DNA of 64,000 nt from Xanthomonas vesicatoria ATCC 35937. Lineage in GTDB: Bacteria; Pseudomonadota; Gammaproteobacteria; Xanthomonadales; Xanthomonadaceae. Of the stretch, positions 44,720 to 52,942 are shown piece by piece; position 1 is the first letter of the stretch; each line of letters starts with the position of its first letter. The DNA lies in assembly GCF_001908725.1 (NCBI RefSeq), contig NZ_CP018725.1, positions 1,426,001 through 1,490,000 of the forward strand, given 5' to 3'. Below the pieces are notes generated by a model. The model worked only from the letters and a program-made list of their open reading frames with translations. It was not told where the DNA came from and ran no database searches. The translations under genes and the position numbers were made by a program.

Positions 44720-45846
44720 CGACGACTGCACCTCCGCCGCTATCGGTCTTGCTGGAGCTGACCCACCGCTGCCCGTTGGCGTGCCCGTACTGCTCCAACC
44801 CGATTGCCCTGGCCGCGCTGCGCGAGGAGATGGACACCGCCGGCTAGCGCTCGCTGCTGCAACAGGCTGCCGACATGGGCGTGCTGCAGGCGCATTTTTC
44901 CGGTGGCGAGCCGATGTTGCGCAAGGACCTGCCCGAGCTGGTGGCGCATGCGCGCGCACTCGGGCTATACAGCAATCTGATCACCTCCGGCGTGGCGGGC
45001 GGCGAGCCGATGCTGGACCAGTTGCAGGCCGCCGGGCTGGAACATGTGCAGCTCAGCGTGCAGGACGTGGACCCGGCCGGTGCGGACCGCATTGCCGGCT
45101 ATCGCAACAGCCTGTCGAAGAAGCGCGATTTTGCCGCGACCGTACGCGCACGCGACCTGCCACTGACGATCAATGCAGTATTGCACCGGCACAATGCCGA
45201 ACGCGTACCCGGCATGATTGCGTTGGCGTTGGAATGGCAGGCCGAGCGCATTGAAGTGGCGCATACCCAGTACTACGGCTGGGGCCTGCGCAATCGTGCT
45301 GCGCTGATGCCCAGCCGCGAGCAGCTGATGGCGACCATCGAAGTGGTGGAAACCGCGCGGCGCGAGCTCGGCGACCGTCTGGCGATCGACTTCGTCACCC
45401 CCGATTACTACGCACGCCAACCCAAGCCCTGCATGGGCGGTTGGGGGCAGCGTTTTGTCAATATTTCCCCCCGCGGTGACGTCCTGCCGTGCCACGCGGC
45501 CGAAACCATCGACGGCATGCGCTTCGACAACCTGCGCGAGCGCTCGCTGGCCGACATCTGGAACAACGGTGAGGCCTTCGTGCGGTTTCGGGGGACCGCC
45601 TGGATGCCCGAGGTCTGCCAGGGTTGCCCCAAGCGCGAGATCGACTGGGGTGGTTGCCGCTGCCAGGCGCTGGCGCTCAGCGGTAATGCCGCCACGCTCG
45701 ACCCGGTGTGCGAACGCTCACCCGACCATGCGCAGGTGCGCGCAACCGCCGACACCGAGGCAGCCGCATCGCCGCCGGAGTTCATCTACCGCCGCCCCGC
45801 CCGCCTTGCGCAGGCGCCATCGGCCACCGCAGACAGCGTGGACTGA
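44716..45846 (+). pseudogene. pqqE: pqqE, radical-SAM PQQ synthase gene with an internal amber codon
   Basis: The reading frame starts at ATG 44716 (overlapping pqqD) and encodes the radical-SAM cysteine motif RCPLACPYC, then meets TAG at 44845-44847 (codon 44). Beyond it the same frame runs without interruption to 45846 and is fully PqqE-like ([51 protein letters not shown]). Family members usually have Trp at the stop position, so one TGG to TAG change explains it. Restart at ATG 44875 would give a 323-residue product without the three cysteines that hold the catalytic 4Fe-4S cluster, hence inactive. Without PqqE the Glu-Tyr cross-link of PqqA cannot form. A base-calling error is the alternative explanation. 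Confidence 0.88.
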
Positions 45847-45900
45847 GTGGCGTCGGCCGGCACGAAACAGCGTCTACACTAGCCACCTCTTTCCTGTCGG

Positions 45901-46422
45901 ATGGCTTCCATGTCGCTCGTGCGCCGCATTCCCCTGCTGGTCTGCCTGTCTCTTGCATTGACTGCCACCCCGGCCCTGGCGCAACGCGCAGTCCACGGCG
46001 ATCTGCAGTCGCAGATGAGCGCCGAACAGTTCAAGGCTGCCGGCCTGGACAAACTCGACGCCAGTGAACTGGCCGCGCTCAACGACTGGCTGCAGGGCAA
46101 GGTGGCCAAGGAAGCCGCGGTCGTGGTCGAACAGGCAAAGGAAGCCGGCCGCCAGGAAATCATCGTCAAGAACCGTGGCTTCTTCGACTTCGGCACCAAG
46201 GAGCCGATCGAAAGCAGCATCGTCGGCGAATTCAAGGGCTTCTCCAAAGGCCGCGTCTATATGCTGGCCAATGGTCAGGAATGGGAACAGACCGACGCAG
46301 CCAGCCTCTCCGGCGTGCGCAAGGATACGCCCAAGGTCAAGATCAAGCCCGGCCTGGTCGGCGTGTGGTATCTGCAGATCGAGGGCTACAACACGCCAGC
46401 CAAGGTACGGCGGATCAAGTAA
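45901..46422 (+). CDS. Secreted protein of unknown function, 173 aa
   Basis: The protein begins MASMSLVRRIPLLVCLSLAL with a signal peptide cleaved near ALAQ, so it is exported. The mature part has a helical start (MSAEQFKAAGLDKLDASELA, ALNDWLQGKV) and a beta-rich end (SSIVGEFKGFSKGRVYMLAN, GQEWEQTD, LVGVWYLQIEGYN). The end resembles short SH3-like or OB-like envelope domains, but I cannot name a family. ATG 45910 (MSLVRRIPL) is an equally likely start. It stands alone after the pqq operon. Confidence 0.7.
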   Translation: MASMSLVRRIPLLVCLSLALTATPALAQRAVHGDLQSQMSAEQFKAAGLDKLDASELAALNDWLQGKVAKEAAVVVEQAKEAGRQEIIVKNRGFFDFGTKEPIESSIVGEFKGFSKGRVYMLANGQEWEQTDAASLSGVRKDTPKVKIKPGLVGVWYLQIEGYNTPAKVRRIK

Positions 46423-46899
46423 GCCCCGCCAACAAAAAGACTGCGCTCGCCGTCGGGCGGGCGTGGCCGATGCCAAGTCGGCATGGGCTAGTTGTATGCG
46501 TTCGGTGTAGAGCATGCAGTCAATGCCCACCTGACGACTGCTCGCTGCGTTTTTTAGCCCTTCCATGTTTTCGCCCGTACAAGCAGTGCCGACTGCGGGA
46601 ATCTGCCGCCGAAGCGGGGGAACCCTAGCGCCCTTGTCCAAGCGCGCGGATAGGCGATGAGGTCTTGCCCACATACCCCATCGCATGCAAACGCGATTCT
46701 GCGACACGCTAGCGAGTCAACAGAACACCCTTCATTCGCAGAGACGTCGACTTCGTTTGGCCGGCGCACAGCGTGGGCACTGCAACCAATGCATGCGCTG
46801 TACGTGCCAGACTTGCCACCGACGACCGGCCGATGCGTGCGTCCGCATGGGCCAGGCACTTGATCGCGCTGCCCCCAGCGCCGCTTACGGAGAACGCCG
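46423..46899. other. 477-base gap
   Basis: No supported gene lies here. A plus-strand frame around 46685-46909 encodes a Cys-rich run (HCNQCMRCTCQTCHRR), but it lacks a start signal and overlaps the next gene. The other frames are unremarkable. Confidence 0.35.
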
Positions 46900-48390
46900 A
46901 TGCGCCTGATGACACGTTGCGGAATTGCCCTGCTGGCCTTGATCGCAGGGCCGGCACTGGCGTCCACCGCTGCCGAACGCTGCGCCACGGCGCCAGAGGT
47001 CGGGTTCGATCAGGCCCTGGTCTGCTATCGCGATGCGGTGGAGCAGCAGCCACCGGTCTACACGCGAGGCGCCACCAGCCGCATCGCCGGGGTCGAGCGG
47101 CGCGAGTATCTGCTGACGTCGCAGTCATGGTCGCCTGAAGGACTGGTCACCCCGGCTACCTGGCAGCATGACGTGGCGATGTATGTGCCCGCCGATGCGC
47201 TGCCGACACGCGCGTTGCTGATCTCCACCAACGGCACGCGTCACCCGGTTGCCGGCAGCGCGGCGCAGCCGGCCAGCGAGTTGCCGCCCGAAGCGCTGGC
47301 AGCGCTGGCGCAAAGCAGCCGCACCGTGGTCATCGCGTTGAGCGACATCCCCAATCAGGCGTTGCAGTATCGTGGCGATGCCGCCCCGCGCCGCGAGGAC
47401 GACAGTGTCGCCTACAGCTGGTCGCTGTTCCTGCAATCGCCGCAGCAGCGCAAGATCATGCCACTGCATGTCCCGATGGCGGCGGCGATCGCGCGCACCA
47501 TGAGTCTGGCCGAGCGCGAACTTGCACCGCTGCAGATCCATCGCTTCATTCTCGCCGGTGCGTCCAAACGCGGCTGGGCCAGCTGGCACGCCACCATCGC
47601 CGACCCACGCGTGGACGCCGTGGTGCCGTTCGTGATCGACATCCTCAATATGCCGGCCGTGCTGGACCACATGTATCGGGCCTACGGCGGCAACTGGCCG
47701 ATTGCATTCAACGCCTATGCCAAGCAGGGAATTACCGCGCAATTGCAGACCCCGGCGTTCGCGCAACTGGTGCAACTACAGGATCCGCTGAGTTATCGGC
47801 GCACGCCTTATCGCAAGCGCCTGATGGTACCCAAGTACATCGTCAACGCCAGTGGCGATGATTTTTTCCTGCCGGACAACACGCGGTTTTTCTATGACGC
47901 GTTGCCTGGCAGCAAGGCCTTGCGCATGGTGCCCAACAGCGCACACAACGGCATCCGCACATCGGTTGTCGATGCGCTGGTGCCGTTTATTACGCGGCTG
48001 CAGCAACAGCGCTCGCTACCAAAAGTGAGCGACACCTTGCGCGAAGGCGATGCGCCGCAGATCCACTTCCGCTCGTCGGAACGTCCAACGCAATTGCGGC
48101 TGTGGGCGGCCACCAACCCGCAAGCGCGCGACTTCCGCTACGCCTGCGGCATCCGCTATCAGGCCACACCGGTTGCGCTTGTACGCGGCGACAGCGTCTC
48201 GGTGCCAGTGCAGACTCCGGACATCGGTTGGAGCGCCTATTTCGTCGAAGCCACCTATGCGGATGGATTCGTCGCCACCAGCCAGACGTACGTGCTAGGC
48301 AAGCAGCAATATCCATCCAAAGCGCCGCCCACTGACAATGCCGCCTGCAGCACATTGCCTGGCATGGCGAGTAGCGCTGCGACGCGTTGA
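46900..48390 (+). CDS. PhoPQ-activated pathogenicity-related protein (PqaA-like), exported
   Basis: This 496-residue protein has a signal peptide (MRLMTRCGIALLALIAGPALA) and the PhoPQ-activated pathogenicity-related domain of the alpha/beta-hydrolase class. Visible family motifs are YVPADALPTRALLISTNGT, a nucleophile-elbow-like ILAGASKRGWASWHATIADP with Ser in GASKRGW, VDAVVPFVIDILN, and YIVNASGDDFFLPDNTRFF, which supplies a candidate catalytic Asp. Salmonella PqaA is PhoP-regulated and linked to peptide resistance; the reaction is unknown. The start is ATG 46900. It stands alone, with the C-terminal 80 residues forming a beta-rich extension. Confidence 0.85.
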   Translation: MRLMTRCGIALLALIAGPALASTAAERCATAPEVGFDQALVCYRDAVEQQPPVYTRGATSRIAGVERREYLLTSQSWSPEGLVTPATWQHDVAMYVPADALPTRALLISTNGTRHPVAGSAAQPASELPPEALAALAQSSRTVVIALSDIPNQALQYRGDAAPRREDDSVAYSWSLFLQSPQQRKIMPLHVPMAAAIARTMSLAERELAPLQIHRFILAGASKRGWASWHATIADPRVDAVVPFVIDILNMPAVLDHMYRAYGGNWPIAFNAYAKQGITAQLQTPAFAQLVQLQDPLSYRRTPYRKRLMVPKYIVNASGDDFFLPDNTRFFYDALPGSKALRMVPNSAHNGIRTSVVDALVPFITRLQQQRSLPKVSDTLREGDAPQIHFRSSERPTQLRLWAATNPQARDFRYACGIRYQATPVALVRGDSVSVPVQTPDIGWSAYFVEATYADGFVATSQTYVLGKQQYPSKAPPTDNAACSTLPGMASSAATR

Positions 48391-48464
48391 AGGGTGATTG
48401 CCGTTGCAGTGAGTGCGAGCAACGCGTCGCTTGGCTCGCCGTCGGTCATCTTCTAAGGGCAGGC

Positions 48465-48539
48465 TTGATCAGTAACGGCAGTGAGGCTGGGTGACGTTGG
48501 GCATGCCAACGGCTTTACGGGCAACTGTTCGCTGATCAA
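48465..48539 (+). other. Nested inverted repeats upstream of glk
   Basis: TTGATCAG (48465-48472) pairs perfectly with CTGATCAA (48532-48539). Inside lies a second hairpin, CGTTGG/CCAACG (48495-48500 and 48506-48511). The outer stem can extend by a CAG/CTG pairing after a small internal loop. It lies about 280 bases before the glucokinase promoter. It could be a structured RNA or a pair of protein-binding sites; nothing else supports either. Confidence 0.25.
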
Positions 48540-48819
48540 TCGCCGCTTCGGCCCGCGTGCGGCGCGCATGGTGGCCAAGCGGGTACCCGACGGTGCGTCT
48601 TGAAACCGAATTGGGCAGGTCTCCGGGGACTCGTCGTCACAGTCACCGCGGGCATGCGCACCAGCTGAGCCCGCTGCGGCGTCTCATTTGTGCCAACCGC
48701 AGACGCGCCCAGTGCGCGGTCTTGTCCACTTTGCGCAACGAAGTCCGCACAGAAGACCTCTACAGCCCGAATTTAGCACTCGAGCCTGCCACCAAGATCG
48801 ATCCAACCCGACTGAACCA

Positions 48820-48848
48820 TTGATATCGTTGTCACAAACTCCTAAACA
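48820..48848 (+). promoter_or_regulatory. glk promoter with an overlapping LacI-type operator
   Basis: TTGATA (48820-48825) and TAAACA (48843-48848) are spaced by exactly 17 bases and form a sigma-70-like promoter, with a leader of about 45 bases before glk. The palindrome TGATATCGTTGTCA (48821-48834) has central CG and ten of 14 positions symmetric, resembling LacI-family operators (TGACAnCGnTGTCA) known from sugar regulons in Xanthomonas. A repressor bound there would cover the -35. No LacI regulator gene is in the window. Confidence 0.5.
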
Positions 48849-48900
48849 GGCCGTCACACGCTGACGGCATCTGCCGATCAGACGGACCAAAGGACTGCAT

Positions 48901-49932
48901 GTGGCTGCGACCTCGCGTTCTGCTCACGCTTCTGCCCTGCCCGCTGTTCCCGTGGCGACCGGCTTTATCGCTGCCGATGTCGGCGGCACGCATGTGCGTC
49001 TTGGGCATGTGCTGCGAACAGACAACGCCATCGAACTGACGCATTACCGCACATATCGCTGCGGCGAGTACGCAGGCCTGGACGCCATCCTGGCCGACTT
49101 CCTGCCGCAGGCGCGCCCTGTCGAGACGGTCGTTATCGCCAGTGCCGGCGTTGCGCTGGACGATGGCAGCTTCATCAGCAACAACCTGCCATGGAGCATC
49201 TCGCCTGGCCGCCTGCGTGCCGCGTTGGAACTGCGCAATGTGCATCTGGTCAACGACTTCGAAGCCGTCGCCTGCGCGGCGCCGCAGATGGAAGCGCGTG
49301 CGGTGCTGCAGCTGAGCGGCCCCACACCGCGGCATGCGCGCAGCACCGGGCCGATTCTGGTGGTCGGCCCCGGTACCGGATTGGGTGCTGCGGTGTGGAT
49401 CGATGCCAGGCCGCGCCCGATCGTGCTGGCGACCGAAGCAGGCCAGGTGGCATTGGCCAGCACGCATGCGCACGAACAGCAGTTGCTGCATATCCTGCTG
49501 CGCAACCGGCACTATCTGCCGCTTGAATACGTATTGTCCGGACCGGGACTATTGCGGCTGTATGCGGCGGTGTGTGCCCTGCACGGTTCGCCGCAACGCC
49601 ACCAGCAGCCTGCGGCAATCACGCAAGCGGCATTGCATGACGACGACGTGCTGGCGCGCGAAACGCTGCAGGTGTTCTGCGCCCTGCTCGGCCAGGCGGT
49701 CGGCGACATGGCGCTGGCCTACGGCGCTGCCGGCGGCATCTATCTGGCCGGCGGCATCCTGCCGACGATCGGGCACTTTCTGGCGTCCAGCGCATTCGGC
49801 ACGCGCTTTTTAGACAAGGGCAACATGCGCGGGGTGCTCGAACGCATCCCGGTCAAATTGGTCGAGCACGGACAGCTGGGCGTGCTCGGTGCGGCCAATT
49901 GGTATCTGCAACACCACGCTGACGTGTCGTAA
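48901..49932 (+). CDS. glk: Glucokinase
   Basis: This is a 343-residue ROK-independent bacterial glucokinase. It has the phosphate-binding AADVGGTHVRLGHV, the sugar-binding VHLVNDFEAVACAA with catalytic Asp, VVGPGTGLGAAVW, and ATEAGQVALASTHAHEQQLL. It phosphorylates glucose entering the cell, in the cytoplasm. The GTG at 48901 has AGGA at 48891-48894 six bases upstream, which decides the start. A TonB-dependent receptor gene follows 99 bases downstream, and both are probably expressed from the operator-controlled promoter. The pair suggests a substrate-specific glucoside uptake unit. Confidence 0.9.
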   Translation: MAATSRSAHASALPAVPVATGFIAADVGGTHVRLGHVLRTDNAIELTHYRTYRCGEYAGLDAILADFLPQARPVETVVIASAGVALDDGSFISNNLPWSISPGRLRAALELRNVHLVNDFEAVACAAPQMEARAVLQLSGPTPRHARSTGPILVVGPGTGLGAAVWIDARPRPIVLATEAGQVALASTHAHEQQLLHILLRNRHYLPLEYVLSGPGLLRLYAAVCALHGSPQRHQQPAAITQAALHDDDVLARETLQVFCALLGQAVGDMALAYGAAGGIYLAGGILPTIGHFLASSAFGTRFLDKGNMRGVLERIPVKLVEHGQLGVLGAANWYLQHHADVS

Positions 49933-50031
49933 ACGTTCCACCGCGCGTTTCCCGAACGTGCGGTTGCTAGCCCCCGCATCCGGCGAGCCAAGGCCCGCCA
50001 TTCATCCCTGTGCGTGATGAGGAGAGACATC

Positions 50032-52668
50032 ATGAAATACAGCACCAAACTGCTGTGCAGTGCGATTGCGTTATCGTTGGCAATGACCGCGCAAGCCCAG
50101 GACAGCACCGGCCAGCAAACCACCGAGCTGGATGCCGTCCAGGTGGTCGGCATCCGTGCCAGCCTGGAAAAATCGCTGGATACCAAACGCAATAACACCG
50201 GCATTTCCGAAGCGATCACCGCCGAGGACATCGGCAAATTCCCCAGCACTAACGTGGCCGAAGCGCTGTCGCAGATTCCCGGCGTCACCCTGGATCGTCG
50301 CTTCGGTCAGGGCGAGCGCGTCAGCATCGACGGCACCGACCCCAGCTTGAATCTGTCGTTTCTGGATGGCCACCCGGTGGCGCAGGCAATCTGGTTGTAT
50401 GGCGAGCAACCCAGCCGCGGATTCGATTACACCTTGCTGGCGCCGCAGATTCTGGGCCGTGCGGAGATCCTCAAATCCTCCGAAGCGCGGCTGACCGAAG
50501 GCAGCCTTGGCGGCACGGTACTGATGCACACGCGCCAGCCGCTGGATCTGAAAGCCAACGAGATCGCCGGCTCCATCGGCTACAGCTACAGCGATCAAGC
50601 CAGCCAGGGCAAACCCAATGCGGCGCTGCTGTATAGCTGGAAAAACCCGGCAGACACCTTCGGCATTGTCGTTTCCGCGCAGCATTATGAAGAACGTGTT
50701 GATCGCCGCGGGATGGAAGTGTTCGGCTATGCGGCTGCCAGCACGTTCGCCAATGCATCGGGCACGGTGCCGGGCGACGCAGATGTACCCAATTCGATCA
50801 ATGCCGCCTGGTTCCAGCAGGACCGCGAACGCGACAGCGCGGTGGTCAACCTGCAACTCAAGCCCAGCGATGCGCTGGAATTCAATTTGAGCGGCTTGTA
50901 CATCAACGAGAATTTCGACAACTACAACCAGTCGATGTACAGCTTTTTGACCTGGAACGCCGGCACGGTGGCCGCGGTGGACCAACTCGGCGATGTGCGC
51001 AATGGCGTAGTGACCAGCGGCCATTCCAGCGCCAATGCCGATCCGCTTGGCGGCACCGTGATCTACGACAACAATGTGCGCGAATCGGAAGTCACCACCA
51101 AGGGCCTGGACCTGCGCGGCGCATTCCGCGGTGATGGCTGGGGCGTGAAGGGACAGGTGGGCCAGAGCAAATCCGAAAACAAGGATCTGTCGCAATATTT
51201 CATCGAGCCGTTCTACAACGGCGGCTTCCGTTGGGACACACGCCGCGGCATCCAGTTCGACGACCCCGCCGGTGCACGCAACCCAGCCAACTGGGGCTCG
51301 GCCGGCGGCTGGTTCGGCAACAACGGCATTTTCTCCACTGACAGCAAAGACACCTACGGGCAACTGGATCTGGATCTGCAGTTCGATGGCGTGTTCAACC
51401 AACTGCTCCTGGGCGTGCGTCACGGTAAGCATGAGGAACGTTTCGAGCTCAACGTCTATGGCGGAGTGACCCCGGGCACGCTGGCGGACGTCGGCACGAT
51501 CAGCTTGACCGACCTGCAGGATTTTTATCCCGACCACGGCCAGCATGTGCAGGCCGGGCGCAGCAATGTGCTGAACTGGATCCGTAGCAGCCCGGTCGAT
51601 TACAACGCGCCGGATGCAGCCAGCTATCTCAACAACAGCTGGGCGCTGGAGCAGACCAATAACGCCGCCTATGCGCAGTTGAATTTCTCCGGCGGCGGCC
51701 TGCGCGGCAACCTCGGTGTGCGCTACGTCGACTCCAAGACCGAAGGCAGCGGCTTTGTCTACAGCGGCACACCGTCGTTGGCCAATGCAGACAGCCTGTG
51801 GCAGACGCGCACCCGCAAGGAGGACTTTCTGCTGCCGTCGCTGACCTTGTCTTACGACACCAGCGAGGACTGGGTGTTCCGCTTTGCCGCGGCCAAGGTG
51901 ATCGCCTGGGCGCCTTACAACCAGATGGTCAACAACACCTTCCTCAACGACACCACGCTGACCGGCAGCGGCGGCAATGCCGAGCTGTCGCCGTACGAAT
52001 CGTGGAATTTCAATCTCTCGGCCGAGTACTACTTCGCGCAGCAATCGGTGGTGGCCTGGTCAGTGTTCTACAAGAAGATCGACAACTACATCGACACCAG
52101 CGCCAGCGTGGAGCGTCAGTACAATGCGCTGCGCGACACCGCACCACAGAGCTGGGCGCAACTGCTCGGCAGCAATGGCTGCACCGCCGACGGCTACTGC
52201 GACTACAGCGTGCAACGGCCGCGCAATGCCGGCGACGGCAAGGTCAAGGGCTTCAACATCTCCTTCCAGCAGCCCTTCGGCGACAGCGGCTTTGGCCTCA
52301 CCGCCAACTACACCTATGCCAACGGCGAAAACAACACTGGCGATGCGTTGCCGTACCAGTCACGAAACAGCGTGGCCTTCAGCCCGTACTACGAAAAAGG
52401 CCCGCTCAACGCACGGCTGACCTACAACTGGCGCGATAGCTATCTTGCCGGCGGCTATGTGGCGGGTGCGGCGCCGGCCAGCGTGGACGACTACGCCGAA
52501 CTGGGCGCCAGCATCGGCTATGCCTTCAGCCCGAACTGGTCGCTGCAGATCGACGGGCAGAACCTGCTGGATGAAGAGTATCTGCAATATCTCGGCGACA
52601 AAGACCATCTGGCTGGCCGCTACCGGAGCGGGCGGCGCTATATGGCGAGCCTGCACGTGAAGTTCTGA
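50032..52668 (+). CDS. TonB-dependent outer-membrane receptor, probable sugar transporter
   Basis: This 878-residue protein starts MKYSTKLLCSAIALSLAMTA at 50032 with AGGAG at 50020-50024. An ATG six codons earlier overlaps this signal. A signal peptide is followed by the plug domain (KRNNTGISEAITAEDIGKFP, VAEALSQIPGVTLDRRFGQG, VSIDGTDPSLN), of the TonB-Xanthomonas-Caulobacter subfamily. A 22-strand barrel ends in Phe (HVKF). These receptors carry glycans or sugars across the outer membrane using TonB energy. The linked glucokinase suggests a glucose-containing ligand, but the specificity cannot be read from sequence. A strong hairpin follows the stop. Confidence 0.92.
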   Translation: MKYSTKLLCSAIALSLAMTAQAQDSTGQQTTELDAVQVVGIRASLEKSLDTKRNNTGISEAITAEDIGKFPSTNVAEALSQIPGVTLDRRFGQGERVSIDGTDPSLNLSFLDGHPVAQAIWLYGEQPSRGFDYTLLAPQILGRAEILKSSEARLTEGSLGGTVLMHTRQPLDLKANEIAGSIGYSYSDQASQGKPNAALLYSWKNPADTFGIVVSAQHYEERVDRRGMEVFGYAAASTFANASGTVPGDADVPNSINAAWFQQDRERDSAVVNLQLKPSDALEFNLSGLYINENFDNYNQSMYSFLTWNAGTVAAVDQLGDVRNGVVTSGHSSANADPLGGTVIYDNNVRESEVTTKGLDLRGAFRGDGWGVKGQVGQSKSENKDLSQYFIEPFYNGGFRWDTRRGIQFDDPAGARNPANWGSAGGWFGNNGIFSTDSKDTYGQLDLDLQFDGVFNQLLLGVRHGKHEERFELNVYGGVTPGTLADVGTISLTDLQDFYPDHGQHVQAGRSNVLNWIRSSPVDYNAPDAASYLNNSWALEQTNNAAYAQLNFSGGGLRGNLGVRYVDSKTEGSGFVYSGTPSLANADSLWQTRTRKEDFLLPSLTLSYDTSEDWVFRFAAAKVIAWAPYNQMVNNTFLNDTTLTGSGGNAELSPYESWNFNLSAEYYFAQQSVVAWSVFYKKIDNYIDTSASVERQYNALRDTAPQSWAQLLGSNGCTADGYCDYSVQRPRNAGDGKVKGFNISFQQPFGDSGFGLTANYTYANGENNTGDALPYQSRNSVAFSPYYEKGPLNARLTYNWRDSYLAGGYVAGAAPASVDDYAELGASIGYAFSPNWSLQIDGQNLLDEEYLQYLGDKDHLAGRYRSGRRYMASLHVKF

Positions 52669-52685
52669 TGCTGGCGTCTTTGTGG

Positions 52686-52711
52686 GTGCGGCCACTGTCA
52701 CGTGGCCGCAC
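52686..52711 (+). terminator. Strong hairpin after the TonB-dependent receptor gene
   Basis: GTGCGGCCAC (52686-52695), a TGTCAC loop and GTGGCCGCAC (52702-52711) form a perfect ten-base-pair stem, starting 17 bases after the stop codon. No T-run follows, as is common in GC-rich genomes, but position and strength suggest a transcript end. Confidence 0.55.
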
Positions 52712-52942
52712 TCGCGACTACAGTGGGACCCCCGTATCGGCCAGTACTGCTTGGCAATGCGTCGGCGAACGCCACGCATCGCCCGGCTACGCCACATGAT
52801 CTACATGCCGCGTCTGGGGCTGCTGGCGAGCGACAGTGCCATTGCGGCGGCCAAGCGCCTAGCCCATCGCTCGCTACGCACGTGCGAACCGACCCTACTG
52901 CAGCGGGCTGCAAGCAGCCCGCACGCAATCGGCCAACCACGC

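Noticed and set aside
46685..46909. Cys-rich frame (HCNQCMRCTCQTCHRR) that looks like a metal-binding peptide
   Set aside because: No ribosome binding site, overlaps the start of the PqaA-like gene in another frame, and the Cys run is short; chance is likely in this composition.
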